Positions 35,521 through 45,286 of a stretch of DNA of 64,000 nt are shown here, piece by piece. The notes under the pieces are model-generated. The model made no database searches and was not told the origin of the DNA. It saw only the letters and a list, made by a program, of their open reading frames with translations. This stretch comes from Eutreptiella sp. 'Long Island Sound 2002'. Its lineage: Eukaryota; Euglenozoa; Euglenophyceae; Eutreptiales; Eutreptiaceae. The number at the start of each line of letters is the position of its first letter. The stretch's first letter is position 1. Location of the stretch: NCBI GenBank assembly GCA_964036045.1, contig OZ038381.1:62001-126000 (forward strand). The letters run 5' to 3'. Position numbers and translations under genes: made by a program.

Positions 35521-38500
35521 TCAGGCACCCCTGGCTGCAATCGCCCGGGTGAGTGCTGCCAAGTCCGAAACGTGGATCTTGGTCTTGTGCTTGCGGATGT
35601 ACTCCATGAAGGGAGTATTGACCCGCGGCACAAACGAGGAGACGGGTTCCCAGGTGTCGTGGGACGGCCCATAGCCTCGCCAACGAACCTTGAACTCCAG
35701 ACCCCCGGGTGCCGAGGCCTTCGGACGCTGAGCCAGGATCTTCTCGACAGTATAGTCGTCCTGCTCAGCATAGTCGTCGTCCGAATCGGCCTCATGTTTG
35801 GCGTAGTCCAGGGACACATGTCGGCCACGGAGGTCGGGTTCCCGCACACGGAGTTGACTCTCGTGGCGCTCCCGGAACTGTCCGTGACCCACCTTGATGC
35901 GGTAAGTGTCCTCACCAATCCTGCGGACCACCTCGCCGGGTGTGAACCAGGTTTTGGTGCGGTGGGTGCCCATGGGGCGGGGTCTGATCACCCACACCGG
36001 GTCTCCCACCCTGAACTTCTGCGCTGTCGAGCTGGGGGCGGACTTCTGACGCTCAGCATGCTCCTTCTCAAGCTGCTGGCGGATGTCCCGCGCCGTTTGC
36101 TCTTGCCGCGCGAAGAACTCCTTGGCATCCATAGCCATGCCATCACCAGACAAGGGAAGTCCCCTTCCCAGGGGGTCCCTGCCGAACAGAATCTGGTGAG
36201 GGGACAAGCCGCCCGGAGTGGGGGTGTCATGATGGGCCTTCAGAGCAGGCCACATCTCCTCAAACCAGTTCCGACGTGGATTGGTGATGTGGATCTTGCG
36301 CAGCTTCTCGAACAGCTGCCGTCCAGCCACTTCAGCACGGCCGTTAGACCGGCTGAGATAGGCGACGCTCTTGGCATGACGTATTCCCATGAGGGAACAC
36401 ATAGCCTTGAACCAGCCACCAGTAAACTGGGGCCCTCGGTCACTGCAAATGGTGCGGGGGATGTCAAAGACGGTCAGCCAATGACGAATCATCATGACTG
36501 CCACTTCCTTGGCAAGCAACCCCTTTTTGCGTGCCGGAACGGCTACCACGTAGCCGCTGTGGCGGTCCACACAGAGAACCACACAGTCAAAGGTCTCCTT
36601 GCCAATGTGCACTTCGGGCATGGAGAAGACGTCCATGGCCACGCTCTCCATGGGCTGGTCAGGAACCGGGGTCCATTGGGGTTCCCCCTTGACGTTCCGG
36701 TTGTCGGGATTGCAGGCCTGGCAGACCGAACAACCCTTCCTGACCTTCTTGATGGCGGTGTAGAGAACGATATGGTCGATCTCGAACCGGCGCTGCATGT
36801 CAAGGGCTTGCTTCTTGACCCCTGGGTGCAGCATGTGGTGGTGCCAAGCTTCACACAGCTCGAGCACCCGGGACTCTGGGACTAGCAGCTTACCATACCG
36901 GTAGAGCTTGCCATCTTCCTCAGTCAGCCCCTGTGGCCACTTCTGCCCGTCGTCAGGGTCGGTCACAGCCCTATATTCGGCCGCAAAGGCCTCAGACTTG
37001 GCGTAATCGTCGGTCCAGTCGTCCTGGAGGCAAGACTCCGGGAAGAGGTGCTTGTCGGACTCAGTTCCCACAGGGGGTGCCGGACCGGGCCTTCCGCCCG
37101 CGGCACCCACAGGGGCGAGTACACTGACCGTTCTGCTCACCCTCGAAGCGAGGGGGGCATCTGCAGCCATGACGACGAAGCATTTAACATCCTCCTCCTC
37201 CATCAGGCGCTCCATTTCAATGATCTTCTTGGCTTCAGCGGTCTCAGCCTCATCGCCATGGGCGGAGATATCCTGCATGCCCTTGCTGGCGGGATAGGCC
37301 CACCTACTGAGACAGTCCGCCACGGTGTTATCCTTTCCAGGAATGTAAACAACCGTAAGGTCGAACTTGGCCAAGGTCTCGTGCCATCTTGCCCGTCGGG
37401 AGGCGGGACCTGAGGGGGTGTCCACGTGCTCCTTGTGCCACGACTGCAGACTCTGATGGTCGGTGCAGACGGTGACGGGATGGAGGGCTATGTACCCAGC
37501 CCATTTCCTGAGAGCCATGACGATGGCATACGCCTCCTTTTCACGGGGCGTCCACGTCCGTCTCTGGCCTTCCGCCAGGACTCGGCTCCAGAAGGCCACG
37601 GGCACGTGCCTCCCGTCGTCAAGCACTTGCTCCAACACAGCGCCTATGGCGTAGTCGGAAGCGTCGGTGCGCAGGACGAACCCTCGGTCGGGATCCACGA
37701 GGTGCAGACCCACTGCGGATAGCAGCGCCTGCTTCATTCCCTCAAAGGCACGGTCGGACTCTTCGGTCCAGACCAGAGCCTTCTTGGACCCCTTCTTGGT
37801 CTCCTCTCGGTTGCCCTTGAGCATGGTCGTCATGGGGGCTGCATACTCGGCATACATTTTGATATACCCCGAGTAGTAGTTGCAGAATCCCAGATACGCC
37901 CGTAGCTCAGAGACCGTCTTGGGCTTTTCCCAGTGCTCAATCGCAGCCACCTTGCCAGGTATGGGCTTTCGCTGCCCGTTCCCGACCACATGGCCAGCGA
38001 AGACCACCTCGCTTACGGCAATGGTGGCCTTGTCACTGCTGCCCGTGAGTTTGTGCCGAACCAGAAGGTTCAGCACTCGAGTGACGTCCCTTTCGTGTGC
38101 CTCCAGGAGCTCCTCGTAGCTCATGCTGGGGTCCCCGGACGCGATGATCACGTCGTCCACGAAGGGGTCCGCACAGTCGCGCACCGGCTCAAGCAGGTTC
38201 TCCAGCATCCGCTGAAAAGCCGCATTGCCGTTGGTAACGCCCATAGGCATCACCTTCCACTGGAGAGGTCCAAGTGGGGTGCTCATGGCTGTGCAGGCAC
38301 GGGACTCTACGGCGAGAGGCATCTGATGATAACCATGTTTCAGGTCAATCACCGTGAAGATCCTCCGCCGGTGTTGTTTTTGCAGCATATCCTCAATGAG
38401 GGGCAGCGTATAGCTATCGTGCTGCGTTTGGGCGTTCAGGCCGCGGTAGTCGACCACGAGCCGCCACTCACCGGCAACCTTCTTGGGGACGACGAAGCAG

Positions 38501-40506
38501 GGAGAGACCCACTCGGAGTGGCACGGCTCAAGCCAGCCTCTCTGGATGAAGTCACGGAGGATCTTCTCCATGGCCTCTTTCCTCTCGCCCCTCAGGGCAA
38601 ACTCCCGGTGTCGATACACACGGGGGTCCTGCTTCAGTCGTATCTTGGCCTCGCCATACGGTCCACGCACCGGTGGGGGGAACACAGGTTTTCCGCTGAA
38701 GAAGGACTGGATCTTGGGGCAGTCATCGGACTCCGCCTTGGCTTTTCCGGACACTTGAACCACGGAGCTTACTTGAGGGGTAGCTACTCCGCTCGCTTTC
38801 GGCTCAGGTGGTCTTCCCAGGTGACCCGAAGGGCCATCTCTGGTCTTGCCTCGGAACAGATCGCCGTAGGTGGGTGGGTTACCGCCAGGCGGCTCGTCTT
38901 GGCTGGACATGTGATCCAGCACCCTCTGTACGAAGGTATTCCCGTCATAGGAACCGGAGACGATTGAGTCCACTTCCCACCAGGCTTTGTCCTGGCCTTT
39001 GCCCTCACGCTGGTTCCCCCAGTCGTGAAAGGGCTGATCCATATACCCCTGAACCAGATCCCACTCCTCTTCAGTGAGGGGGTCTTCGGAGTCAGATTCT
39101 TCGATGTCAACAGGGGGAACCGCAAAGCATTGCCTCCAAGGCTCTGCTATGATACGGTTGACACACACGAAGTCCGTGGTGTCGGCCTGATCAAGGCCCC
39201 CATCCACATAGTGGAATTCTGTTGGCCATCTCTGGGGTGGCATGGGCTGTCCCTTAGCAACCTGATAGACACTCTCTCCAGCCGGTAGGACGACCTTGTT
39301 CAAGGTCATGTTGGTCAATGAGGCTACCCAATGTCGGGGACTTTCCTCCTCGGTGCATCCCATAGGAACAACCAGCACTGCCTTGGAGCGGTCCTTGCGA
39401 ATCTTCGCTATCGCTCTTGGAATGTCCCAACGGGCGCAATGGATCCACATCAATCCCTGATGCGGACCCCAGTGCTTCTTCCACGCAGAGTCCTGTGCGC
39501 TCCAGTACTTCTCACACACCCGCAGATGGGCGGAGGTTCCTGAAGAGAACGCATCCAGGGCCAGATCCGAAGCTCCCAGGTCCGCGACCACTCGGTTCGC
39601 CACTTCGGGCCTTACGCCGTACTCCAGGTTTGCTGGCCCAGTGGGCTCAGTGTCCAGCGCGGCCACTTCGAGCTGATTGCGTTCGGGGTGGATCCATTTG
39701 CATTCCACATGGTGCTCAGGTGACGAGAGCCACGAGAGTTGGTCGTCCTGGTACAGGGTCATGGAGGCCTGGGCCGGGAGGACGCCGGAGTCCGTCTCCA
39801 TCATGAAGTCGTACCCGACGATCATGTCCCAGTCCATCTCGGCGTCGTAGAAGCTACCGTGCAGGAGGATTTCCTTGCCGAGGTCTGGGCGGCTCAGCTC
39901 ACGATGGTTCACGAACTGCAGCCCAATGGCCGCTTCCTTCGTGCCTCCCACCATGTACTGGCCGTTCGCCACCTTCAGCCTGACAGGTTTCCGACTGTCG
40001 GTCAGACACTCTGGTGGAAGTAGGCCAGCCTTGACCAAGCTGACTTGAGCTCCCGTGTCGACCAACACGTCGAAAACCTTTTCCACTTCCCCGCATAGGG
40101 CACGGACCTTAAGATGCAACTGCCGCTCGCGACAGACACGGCGCACGGCGTGCAAACTCAGGATCTCCGGCCGTTCCAGAAGCTCAACAAGCGACTGGTG
40201 CAGGTCGTGGACAATGGGCTCCGGCTGCCCATCTGCAGCATCCAGCTGCGGTCCGGGTGATCCTCCGATACTCTCGGATAGATCCTGTAGTACATCAAAC
40301 ACGTTCTTGGTCGCGAAGGACGGACGGGTGCAAGGGTTCGTGCCTTCACTTGCCCTCGACCCGCCTCCGCGACTGGGCGCCAGACCGGGCCTTCCGCCCG
40401 CGGCAGTCCCCTTGTGCTTATCGACTCCCGACTGGGATGGTTCGGCGCTTCCCACGTCACCATCCTGCGACCGCCCTAGCTGGGGCCCTTGGCTGCAGGG
40501 GCTCCG
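35521..40506 (-). CDS. pol: Element B Pol polyprotein (PR, MT-like, RT, RNase H, IN, chromodomain)
   Basis: Opens directly after the gag UAG in the same frame; no ATG is needed. Domains in order, by position: aspartic protease with VDTGAQVSL near 40050 and DMIVGYDF near 39820; a Dam-methyltransferase-like domain at about 39200-39580 whose NPPF motif is replaced by HCARW; reverse transcriptase with VVDYRGLN near 38455 and active site FVDD at 38152-38163; RNase H with RTDAS near 37665, REKEAYAI and CTDHQSL near 37456; integrase zinc finger (HHHMLH, CSVC) near 36720-36840; integrase core with AMDVF near 36630, CSDRGPQF near 36440 and GRAE near 36335, an intact DD35E; chromodomain at 35590-35760 with Y, W and Y cage residues (YTVEKI, RWRGY). 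It ends in TGA. All key residues except the methyltransferase motif are present, so it is probably active. Confidence 0.95.
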   Translation of the reverse strand, partial: RSPCSQGPQLGRSQDGDVGSAEPSQSGVDKHKGTAAGGRPGLAPSRGGGSRASEGTNPCTRPSFATKNVFDVLQDLSESIGGSPGPQLDAADGQPEPIVHDLHQSLVELLERPEILSLHAVRRVCRERQLHLKVRALCGEVEKVFDVLVDTGAQVSLVKAGLLPPECLTDSRKPVRLKVANGQYMVGGTKEAAIGLQFVNHRELSRPDLGKEILLHGSFYDAEMDWDMIVGYDFMMETDSGVLPAQASMTLYQDDQLSWLSSPEHHVECKWIHPERNQLEVAALDTEPTGPANLEYGVRPEVANRVVADLGASDLALDAFSSGTSAHLRVCEKYWSAQDSAWKKHWGPHQGLMWIHCARWDIPRAIAKIRKDRSKAVLVVPMGCTEEESPRHWVASLTNMTLNKVVLPAGESVYQVAKGQPMPPQRWPTEFHYVDGGLDQADTTDFVCVNRIIAEPWRQCFAVPPVDIEESDSEDPLTEEEWDLVQGYMDQPFHDWGNQREGKGQDKAWWEVDSIVSGSYDGNTFVQRVLDHMSSQDEPPGGNPPTYGDLFRGKTRDGPSGHLGRPPEPKASGVATPQVSSVVQVSGKAKAESDDCPKIQSFFSGKPVFPPPVRGPYGEAKIRLKQDPRVYRHREFALRGERKEAMEKILRDFIQRGWLEPCHSEWVSPCFVVPKKVAGEWRLVVDYRGLNAQTQHDSYTLPLIEDMLQKQHRRRIFTVIDLKHGYHQMPLAVESRACTAMSTPLGPLQWKVMPMGVTNGNAAFQRMLENLLEPVRDCADPFVDDVIIASGDPSMSYEELLEAHERDVTRVLNLLVRHKLTGSSDKATIAVSEVVFAGHVVGNGQRKPIPGKVAAIEHWEKPKTVSELRAYLGFCNYYSGYIKMYAEYAAPMTTMLKGNREETKKGSKKALVWTEESDRAFEGMKQALLSAVGLHLVDPDRGFVLRTDASDYAIGAVLEQVLDDGRHVPVAFWSRVLAEGQRRTWTPREKEAYAIVMALRKWAGYIALHPVTVCTDHQSLQSWHKEHVDTPSGPASRRARWHETLAKFDLTVVYIPGKDNTVADCLSRWAYPASKGMQDISAHGDEAETAEAKKIIEMERLMEEEDVKCFVVMAADAPLASRVSRTVSVLAPVGAAGGRPGPAPPVGTESDKHLFPESCLQDDWTDDYAKSEAFAAEYRAVTDPDDGQKWPQGLTEEDGKLYRYGKLLVPESRVLELCEAWHHHMLHPGVKKQALDMQRRFEIDHIVLYTAIKKVRKGCSVCQACNPDNRNVKGEPQWTPVPDQPMESVAMDVFSMPEVHIGKETFDCVVLCVDRHSGYVVAVPARKKGLLAKEVAVMMIRHWLTVFDIPRTICSDRGPQFTGGWFKAMCSLMGIRHAKSVAYLSRSNGRAEVAGRQLFEKLRKIHITNPRRNWFEEMWPALKAHHDTPTPGGLSPHQILFGRDPLGRGLPLSGDGMAMDAKEFFARQEQTARDIRQQLEKEHAERQKSAPSSTAQKFRVGDPVWVIRPRPMGTHRTKTWFTPGEVVRRIGEDTYRIKVGHGQFRERHESQLRVREPDLRGRHVSLDYAKHEADSDDDYAEQDDYTVEKILAQRPKASAPGGLEFKVRWRGYGPSHDTWEPVSSFVPRVNTPFMEYIRKHKTKIHVSDLAALTRAIAARGA

Positions 40507-40509
40507 CTA
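40507..40509 (-). promoter_or_regulatory. In-frame UAG between gag and pol, likely readthrough site
   Basis: On the - strand the sequence is GCC CCC TAG CGG AGC CCC TGC. Gag and Pol are in the same frame, and 17 open codons link the stop to the first pol codon reported as a start. CGG right after the stop is a context known to favour readthrough in several plant viruses (there usually with UGA). Confidence 0.7.
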
Positions 40510-43500
40510 GGGGGCGTCGGTTGTGGAAGAGGGGGTGTTCTCCTCGGCCTCAACATCGTTGACGCCCTTCTTTCTTCCCCCTTTACCTCCTCCTTTACCC
40601 TTCTTGTCCTTGTCCTTGTTCTGGTCATTCTGGTTGTTCTCCTTGTTCTTGTTGTCCGACCTGGGGACCCAGTTCCGCTTGATCTCCTGGATCTCCTTGG
40701 CCAACTCGGTCCCCACCGACGACATCAGCTTGGCCAGCTCGTCCTTGTCCACCTCCATCCTGGCTTCCCGGATACCCGCGGGCGCACGCTTCTTCGACCC
40801 GTGCGCCTTCTTGTAAGCCTCCGTGTCGGCCTTGTGGACAGGGCATGTTTGGTGGTCATGGTTGAAGCCTCGCTTCCTCCCATAACACACGAAACAGCCC
40901 TGAGGGTGAGCTCGTATGAACTCCCCAAAGGACAGCGGAGGGTCGCCAATGCGGCGAGGGTCCCTCTTCTCCTGCTTCCTCCAACCCTGCTGCAGGGGCT
41001 TCCAGTTTCCCGGCTTGCTCCCCGCGCTCAGGTTCTTGGCCACAAAGGCACACACGGCCACTTCGGCGGGCTCATCGCCGTCGTCATCGTCGACGAGAGT
41101 CTCATCGCCGCCGGCTCCCGCTGGGTCCATGGCATCTTCCCCGCCAGGTCCCTCGCCAACGTAGTTGACGTCGCGGTCGCCGGGCCTCAACCCGCGGGTG
41201 TGGTGCAGGTTTCGGTACTCCTTGAGTACTTCCTCGCCAACCCACTCCAGGATCTCGTCGCAGCTCATCCGCGCCGGGATGGGCTGCAGACGGATGGTCT
41301 GGCCGCTCAACTCACAATCGTCAAGGCGCCACATCGCGGTCTTCTCGCGATCGCCCGAGACGGTGATGAGAAGAGCGTTCCGCAGGGAGTGCCGTTTGAC
41401 ATCCCGGGCCACGTTCTTCTTCGCCCAAGCCACCACGTTCGTATGATACTCCTTGGGGAGCATCATCTTGACCGTGTAGTTGGATTTGGCCCGCTTGGAT
41501 TCCTCCTTGGTGACCCTCTTGATCCATGCTTCCGGCAGCATGGAGAGCAGGCGAGCCTGCTCGTCACCCTCGTTCCAATCCTCCACGTTGCGGCGGAAGA
41601 GGGTGTATTTCCCTCGGAAGTCTCGCCACTCTCGTAGGCGGATCTCCCGTCCATCATGCTCAAGCTTGATGGACTTCCAGCGCTTGGCCGCCACCTGCGG
41701 AGCGTCCACCCGCTCCTGCTCGTTGAGCCACTTCTTGGCTTCCTTGAGGGTCTTGATTTTCCCCTCCTTGGTCGCCATGAAGTATAGCTCTCCGAGCACT
41801 TCCGGCAGGCGGTACCTGAACCGTTTGAAGACATACTTCTCCGCATCAGCGGGAGGCAGGTCTTCAGTGACGGTCAGCCCCCAATCGTCCAGCTTCTCCA
41901 AGAAGCGGTCGAGGTTGAGGGGGTTGCCGTCGTACATGGGGGGCTTGATGTCCTTCAAGTCTTCCCACACGGCGGCATCCGCGGCCTTAGAGACCATGAA
42001 CGCCGGCCGCGAGGTCGACCGAGGTTCCCATCGGCCTCTCCCACGGACTCCCACGGCCGCCACGTCGATCTCCTCCACGGAATCCCTGTGGCTACGCCGC
42101 GGTTCCTCCACGTACGCTGAACCGAAATGTTCACGCCGTACTGCATCCATGTACGCATCTTCATCACGGCGCCGGCGGCTGCGTTCAGCGGCCTCCCGTC
42201 GTGCACCACGCGGCGGGCTGATGTCGAACTCCTCCAGGTCCAGGTCCAGGTCCTCACCTTCGCCGACATCCCACTCCACGTCTCCTCTGGGGACCTCATC
42301 CCTGAGTCCACCATAACGTCCTCCAGCCCTGGGGATTGGCACCGGGGCTGGTGGCGGGCGTCGGGGGCGTACAGGCGTCCGCGGTGGAGCACGGCGGTTG
42401 TGGTAGTCCGCGCTGAGCCACTCATCGCGCCATTCCTCACTGCCACTGCCGGGCGGCACGCGCTCGTTGCGGCGGCCCGCGCTGTGGTGAGAGGGGGCGG
42501 TGAGAGAGGGGGCACTGGCGCTGGGGCGACTCCTGGGGGCTCCGCCGGGGGCGTGGGGTCTGCCTGGACCTGGTCCGGGTCCCCAGCCGTCGTCCGACGA
42601 GCCAGACTCCAGGGGTGGGTGGTCGCTGCCCACGCTCCCACGGGCTTCCAGCGCGTCCAGCCTCTCCTGCAGGCCGCTGACGACGTTGGTCAGCGACTTG
42701 GTCTCGGCCCTGGCGATGTCCAGGTCCTTCTGCGCGCGCGCGGCGACCGTGGAGATGCGAGCCATCTCGCTCTTGCCCGTGTCTACCTCCAGCTCGAGCA
42801 ACTGGACTCTCCTGCGGAGGTAGACAATCCACCGCCAGGTGGCATCCGGGTCGCCGTTCCCTGGTGGGTCGTCGGGGTCCCCAGGGGGTCCTCCAGGAGG
42901 GCCTCCGCCGGGTCCGCCCGGTCCAGGGGGTCCTCCCCCGCCCGGTGGTCCGCCTCCAGGGGGTCCACTTGGTGGGCGTCCTCCAGGGGGTCCAGAAGGT
43001 CCTCCGCCAGGGGGTCCCGGTGGGTCTCCGCCGGGTCGCCTCGGTGGGTCCGAGGATGGGCGCTTCCTCCTGATGCCGAACTCCATGTCGTCATCCTCGT
43101 CCATGTCGCCCCACCTGGGCGTCTCGGTTACGGAGGACTCCGAGCTCCGGTAGGGAGGAGGGGGATCCTCATCCTCACCTTCCGGTTCCATGGGGACGTC
43201 TCCGCCGCCTCCGCCCGTCCAAGCCACCACTTGGCGATGTCGACGGCCTCCTTCATCCCCGTCACTGGCGGTGAAGAAGGGGTCACTGTCGTGGGGGTGC
43301 CCACCCGCTGGCCTCCGCGGCCTCTCGGGGGTCTTCCCCTTGCCCTTCCTCCGCCGACGGGTGGTGGTGCCACCGCTCCCACTGCTGCCCGTGTCGGCCT
43401 CATCCAGCGCCATCTTGGAGGAGGCGTCCCCTTCGAAAAGCTTTCGAAGGGTCTCCACTCGTGATGCTCCCGGGGGAGTCTCGCGGCGGAGTTTGGCCTC

Positions 43501-44835
43501 TGCCTCCTCCATTGCGGCGGCAGTGGCTGCGGCAGCTCGCGCCTCGGCTTCCTCCCGAGCCCGAGCCGCCTCGGCTTCCCGGGCCTGCAGCAGCCGCGCC
43601 TTCTGCGCTTCCAACGCTGCCAGCTCCGCCTCCGTCTTGGCCTTCTCCTCAGCGACCTTCCGTCGCGCGGCCTCGATGGCTTCCTTCTTGGCGGCGTCCT
43701 CCTGGGCCTTAGCCGTCGCTTCGGCGTGGGCCCTTTCCTCCGCCTCCTTCTTTGCCCTCTCTTGGGCAAGCGCCTCTTCCAGCGCCTTCACCTCGGCCTC
43801 CTTGCAGGCAATGGCCTCCTGCGTCAGGCGGGCTTCCTCGTCGGCTGCCGCCAACTCACCGTGGACCTGGGCAGTCGCTGCCCCATGGGCGGCCACGGCC
43901 GTGAGTCCGGCCGCAATGGCCGCCACGGTCTGAGCGTGGATGGCCATGCCATGCGCCCACTCCGCAGCCTCCTCCTGGGCGATGCCGGCGGCGCTCTCCA
44001 CGGCAGCGCTGTACTGCCTGGCCCGTTGCCGGGCAACCCGACGGTTGCAGGGCACCCCACAGGCGCGCTCACAGGCGCGCGCCACGTCCCTTTCGGGAGC
44101 GACGCTGCTGCTGGAGCTGGCCTGGTCGGCCGGCATCCTCCCGCGGTGGGCCGACTCCACGTCGCTGCTGGGGCCTGCTGGGGCCTGCCGGGCCCTCAGG
44201 AGCAGCGGACGGGGCTTGGCCTGGGTCTGCTTGGCGACTTGGATGTAGTCGCCAAGGGTGGTGGAGCCGGGGTGGCGACCACCATTGGCCCGTTGGGGAC
44301 TGGGGGCTGGGGTTCCGCCCTTGGCGCCTTGGGCGGCTTCGGCGGCCAGGGACTCCTGGTACTCCCGCCACCTCCGGTCCCGCTTCCTGTCCCCGGCGGA
44401 CCGCTTCTCCGTCGCCGGAGACGCGCTGCTGCTGCCCTGCAGCCTGCGCTCGCTCCCCGGTTCCGGGAAGTTCTTCTCGATCACGTCCCACAGGGAGACG
44501 TTGATCGAGGCGCCCGACGGGTAGGCGTTGGGGTCCTCGTCCTCCTCGATCCCGTCGGGGCGCAGCCCTTCGCCGGGCCTGTCCGGCCGGGTCCACCTCC
44601 TCCACCGCCTCTGCTGGTGGCGGTACTCGTACCCTTCCGCCCGCAGCCAGTCCTCCACGGCCTGCAGGCGGTCGGGGGCGATGTCCGTGCGGAGCTCGAA
44701 GCTCCTGGGCATGCCGCCTTCGCACTGGGGGTGGCTGTGGCGGTAATGCTGGTCCCAAACCAACCCACGCAGCAGGCGTGCTGCATGGGGGTGGGGCCGC
44801 GGCCACGTCCTGCCCGCTTCCTGCCGATTCACCAT
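40507..44835 (-). CDS. gag: Element B Gag polyprotein
   Basis: I start at the ATG at 44833-44835 (GCTGCCATGG, a strong Kozak context) rather than at the GTG upstream, giving about 1,442 residues, long for a Ty3 Gag. It has a basic N-terminal region; a long Ala/Glu/Lys-rich, probably coiled-coil stretch (about 43450-44080); a Gly/Pro-rich collagen-like run (42845-43040); an Arg/Pro-rich middle; a capsid-like region (about 41450-42000, with PPMYDGNPLNLDRFLEKL); and a zinc knuckle of form CX2CX8HX4C (CFVCYGRKRG, 40845-40900), longer than the usual CX2CX4HX4C. The Lys/Asn-rich C-terminus ends in UAG (40507-40509), with pol continuing in frame. Gag would coat and package the element RNA. Confidence 0.9.
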   Translation of the reverse strand: MVNRQEAGRTWPRPHPHAARLLRGLVWDQHYRHSHPQCEGGMPRSFELRTDIAPDRLQAVEDWLRAEGYEYRHQQRRWRRWTRPDRPGEGLRPDGIEEDEDPNAYPSGASINVSLWDVIEKNFPEPGSERRLQGSSSASPATEKRSAGDRKRDRRWREYQESLAAEAAQGAKGGTPAPSPQRANGGRHPGSTTLGDYIQVAKQTQAKPRPLLLRARQAPAGPSSDVESAHRGRMPADQASSSSSVAPERDVARACERACGVPCNRRVARQRARQYSAAVESAAGIAQEEAAEWAHGMAIHAQTVAAIAAGLTAVAAHGAATAQVHGELAAADEEARLTQEAIACKEAEVKALEEALAQERAKKEAEERAHAEATAKAQEDAAKKEAIEAARRKVAEEKAKTEAELAALEAQKARLLQAREAEAARAREEAEARAAAATAAAMEEAEAKLRRETPPGASRVETLRKLFEGDASSKMALDEADTGSSGSGGTTTRRRRKGKGKTPERPRRPAGGHPHDSDPFFTASDGDEGGRRHRQVVAWTGGGGGDVPMEPEGEDEDPPPPYRSSESSVTETPRWGDMDEDDDMEFGIRRKRPSSDPPRRPGGDPPGPPGGGPSGPPGGRPPSGPPGGGPPGGGGPPGPGGPGGGPPGGPPGDPDDPPGNGDPDATWRWIVYLRRRVQLLELEVDTGKSEMARISTVAARAQKDLDIARAETKSLTNVVSGLQERLDALEARGSVGSDHPPLESGSSDDGWGPGPGPGRPHAPGGAPRSRPSASAPSLTAPSHHSAGRRNERVPPGSGSEEWRDEWLSADYHNRRAPPRTPVRPRRPPPAPVPIPRAGGRYGGLRDEVPRGDVEWDVGEGEDLDLDLEEFDISPPRGARREAAERSRRRRDEDAYMDAVRREHFGSAYVEEPRRSHRDSVEEIDVAAVGVRGRGRWEPRSTSRPAFMVSKAADAAVWEDLKDIKPPMYDGNPLNLDRFLEKLDDWGLTVTEDLPPADAEKYVFKRFRYRLPEVLGELYFMATKEGKIKTLKEAKKWLNEQERVDAPQVAAKRWKSIKLEHDGREIRLREWRDFRGKYTLFRRNVEDWNEGDEQARLLSMLPEAWIKRVTKEESKRAKSNYTVKMMLPKEYHTNVVAWAKKNVARDVKRHSLRNALLITVSGDREKTAMWRLDDCELSGQTIRLQPIPARMSCDEILEWVGEEVLKEYRNLHHTRGLRPGDRDVNYVGEGPGGEDAMDPAGAGGDETLVDDDDGDEPAEVAVCAFVAKNLSAGSKPGNWKPLQQGWRKQEKRDPRRIGDPPLSFGEFIRAHPQGCFVCYGRKRGFNHDHQTCPVHKADTEAYKKAHGSKKRAPAGIREARMEVDKDELAKLMSSVGTELAKEIQEIKRNWVPRSDNKNKENNQNDQNKDKDKKGKGGGKGGRKKGVNDVEAEENTPSSTTDAP

Positions 44836-45286
44836 GGCAGCGGGGGCGTAGATGGTCTTGAAGTCCTTGATGTGCACTCGTTCAACTCAACGAACTGGTT
44901 GTGGTTGTTGAGGAGGGTGCTGCAGCACTGGATTGGAAGTGCGGCTGGTGCTGGTCAGCCGGTGGTTGTGGAGGTGGTTGACGCGGCCTTGCTGGTCGGC
45001 CAATGGGACTCCGGGTCGGCCGATGGGGCTGATGCAGGAGTCCTGGTCTGTGCACCTCTTTAACGGTTGCTGCGCGGTCAGGGCGATGCACTGGACGGCG
45101 CTGCGGGCTCCGTGAAGAACTCGGCGCTGTCGCTGAGTGGCGCTGCGAGCCGCTGCGCTGCGCTGCGAGACGCTGCGCTGCGCTGCGAGCTGCGAGCTGC
45201 GCCGCGCTGCTGCGACGCGCTGCTCGGGGTTGGTGGCCCCGGGTGGCACGCGAGGGTTGGGTAACCCCGCGGCGGTGAAACGCTTT
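44836..45286 (-). other. 5' leader of element B
   Basis: About 450 bases between the 5' LTR and gag. It contains a GCTGCG-type microsatellite (45140-45215). Right after the LTR the - strand reads AAAGCGTTTCACCGCC, so no TGG-type tRNA primer site is visible at the usual place. Confidence 0.75.

Noticed and set aside
42127-45063. Antisense frames of 278-445 codons opposite gag of element B, and 35572-36885 opposite pol
   Set aside because: They mirror the G/C-rich coding strand; the - strand has clear Gag and Pol domains.
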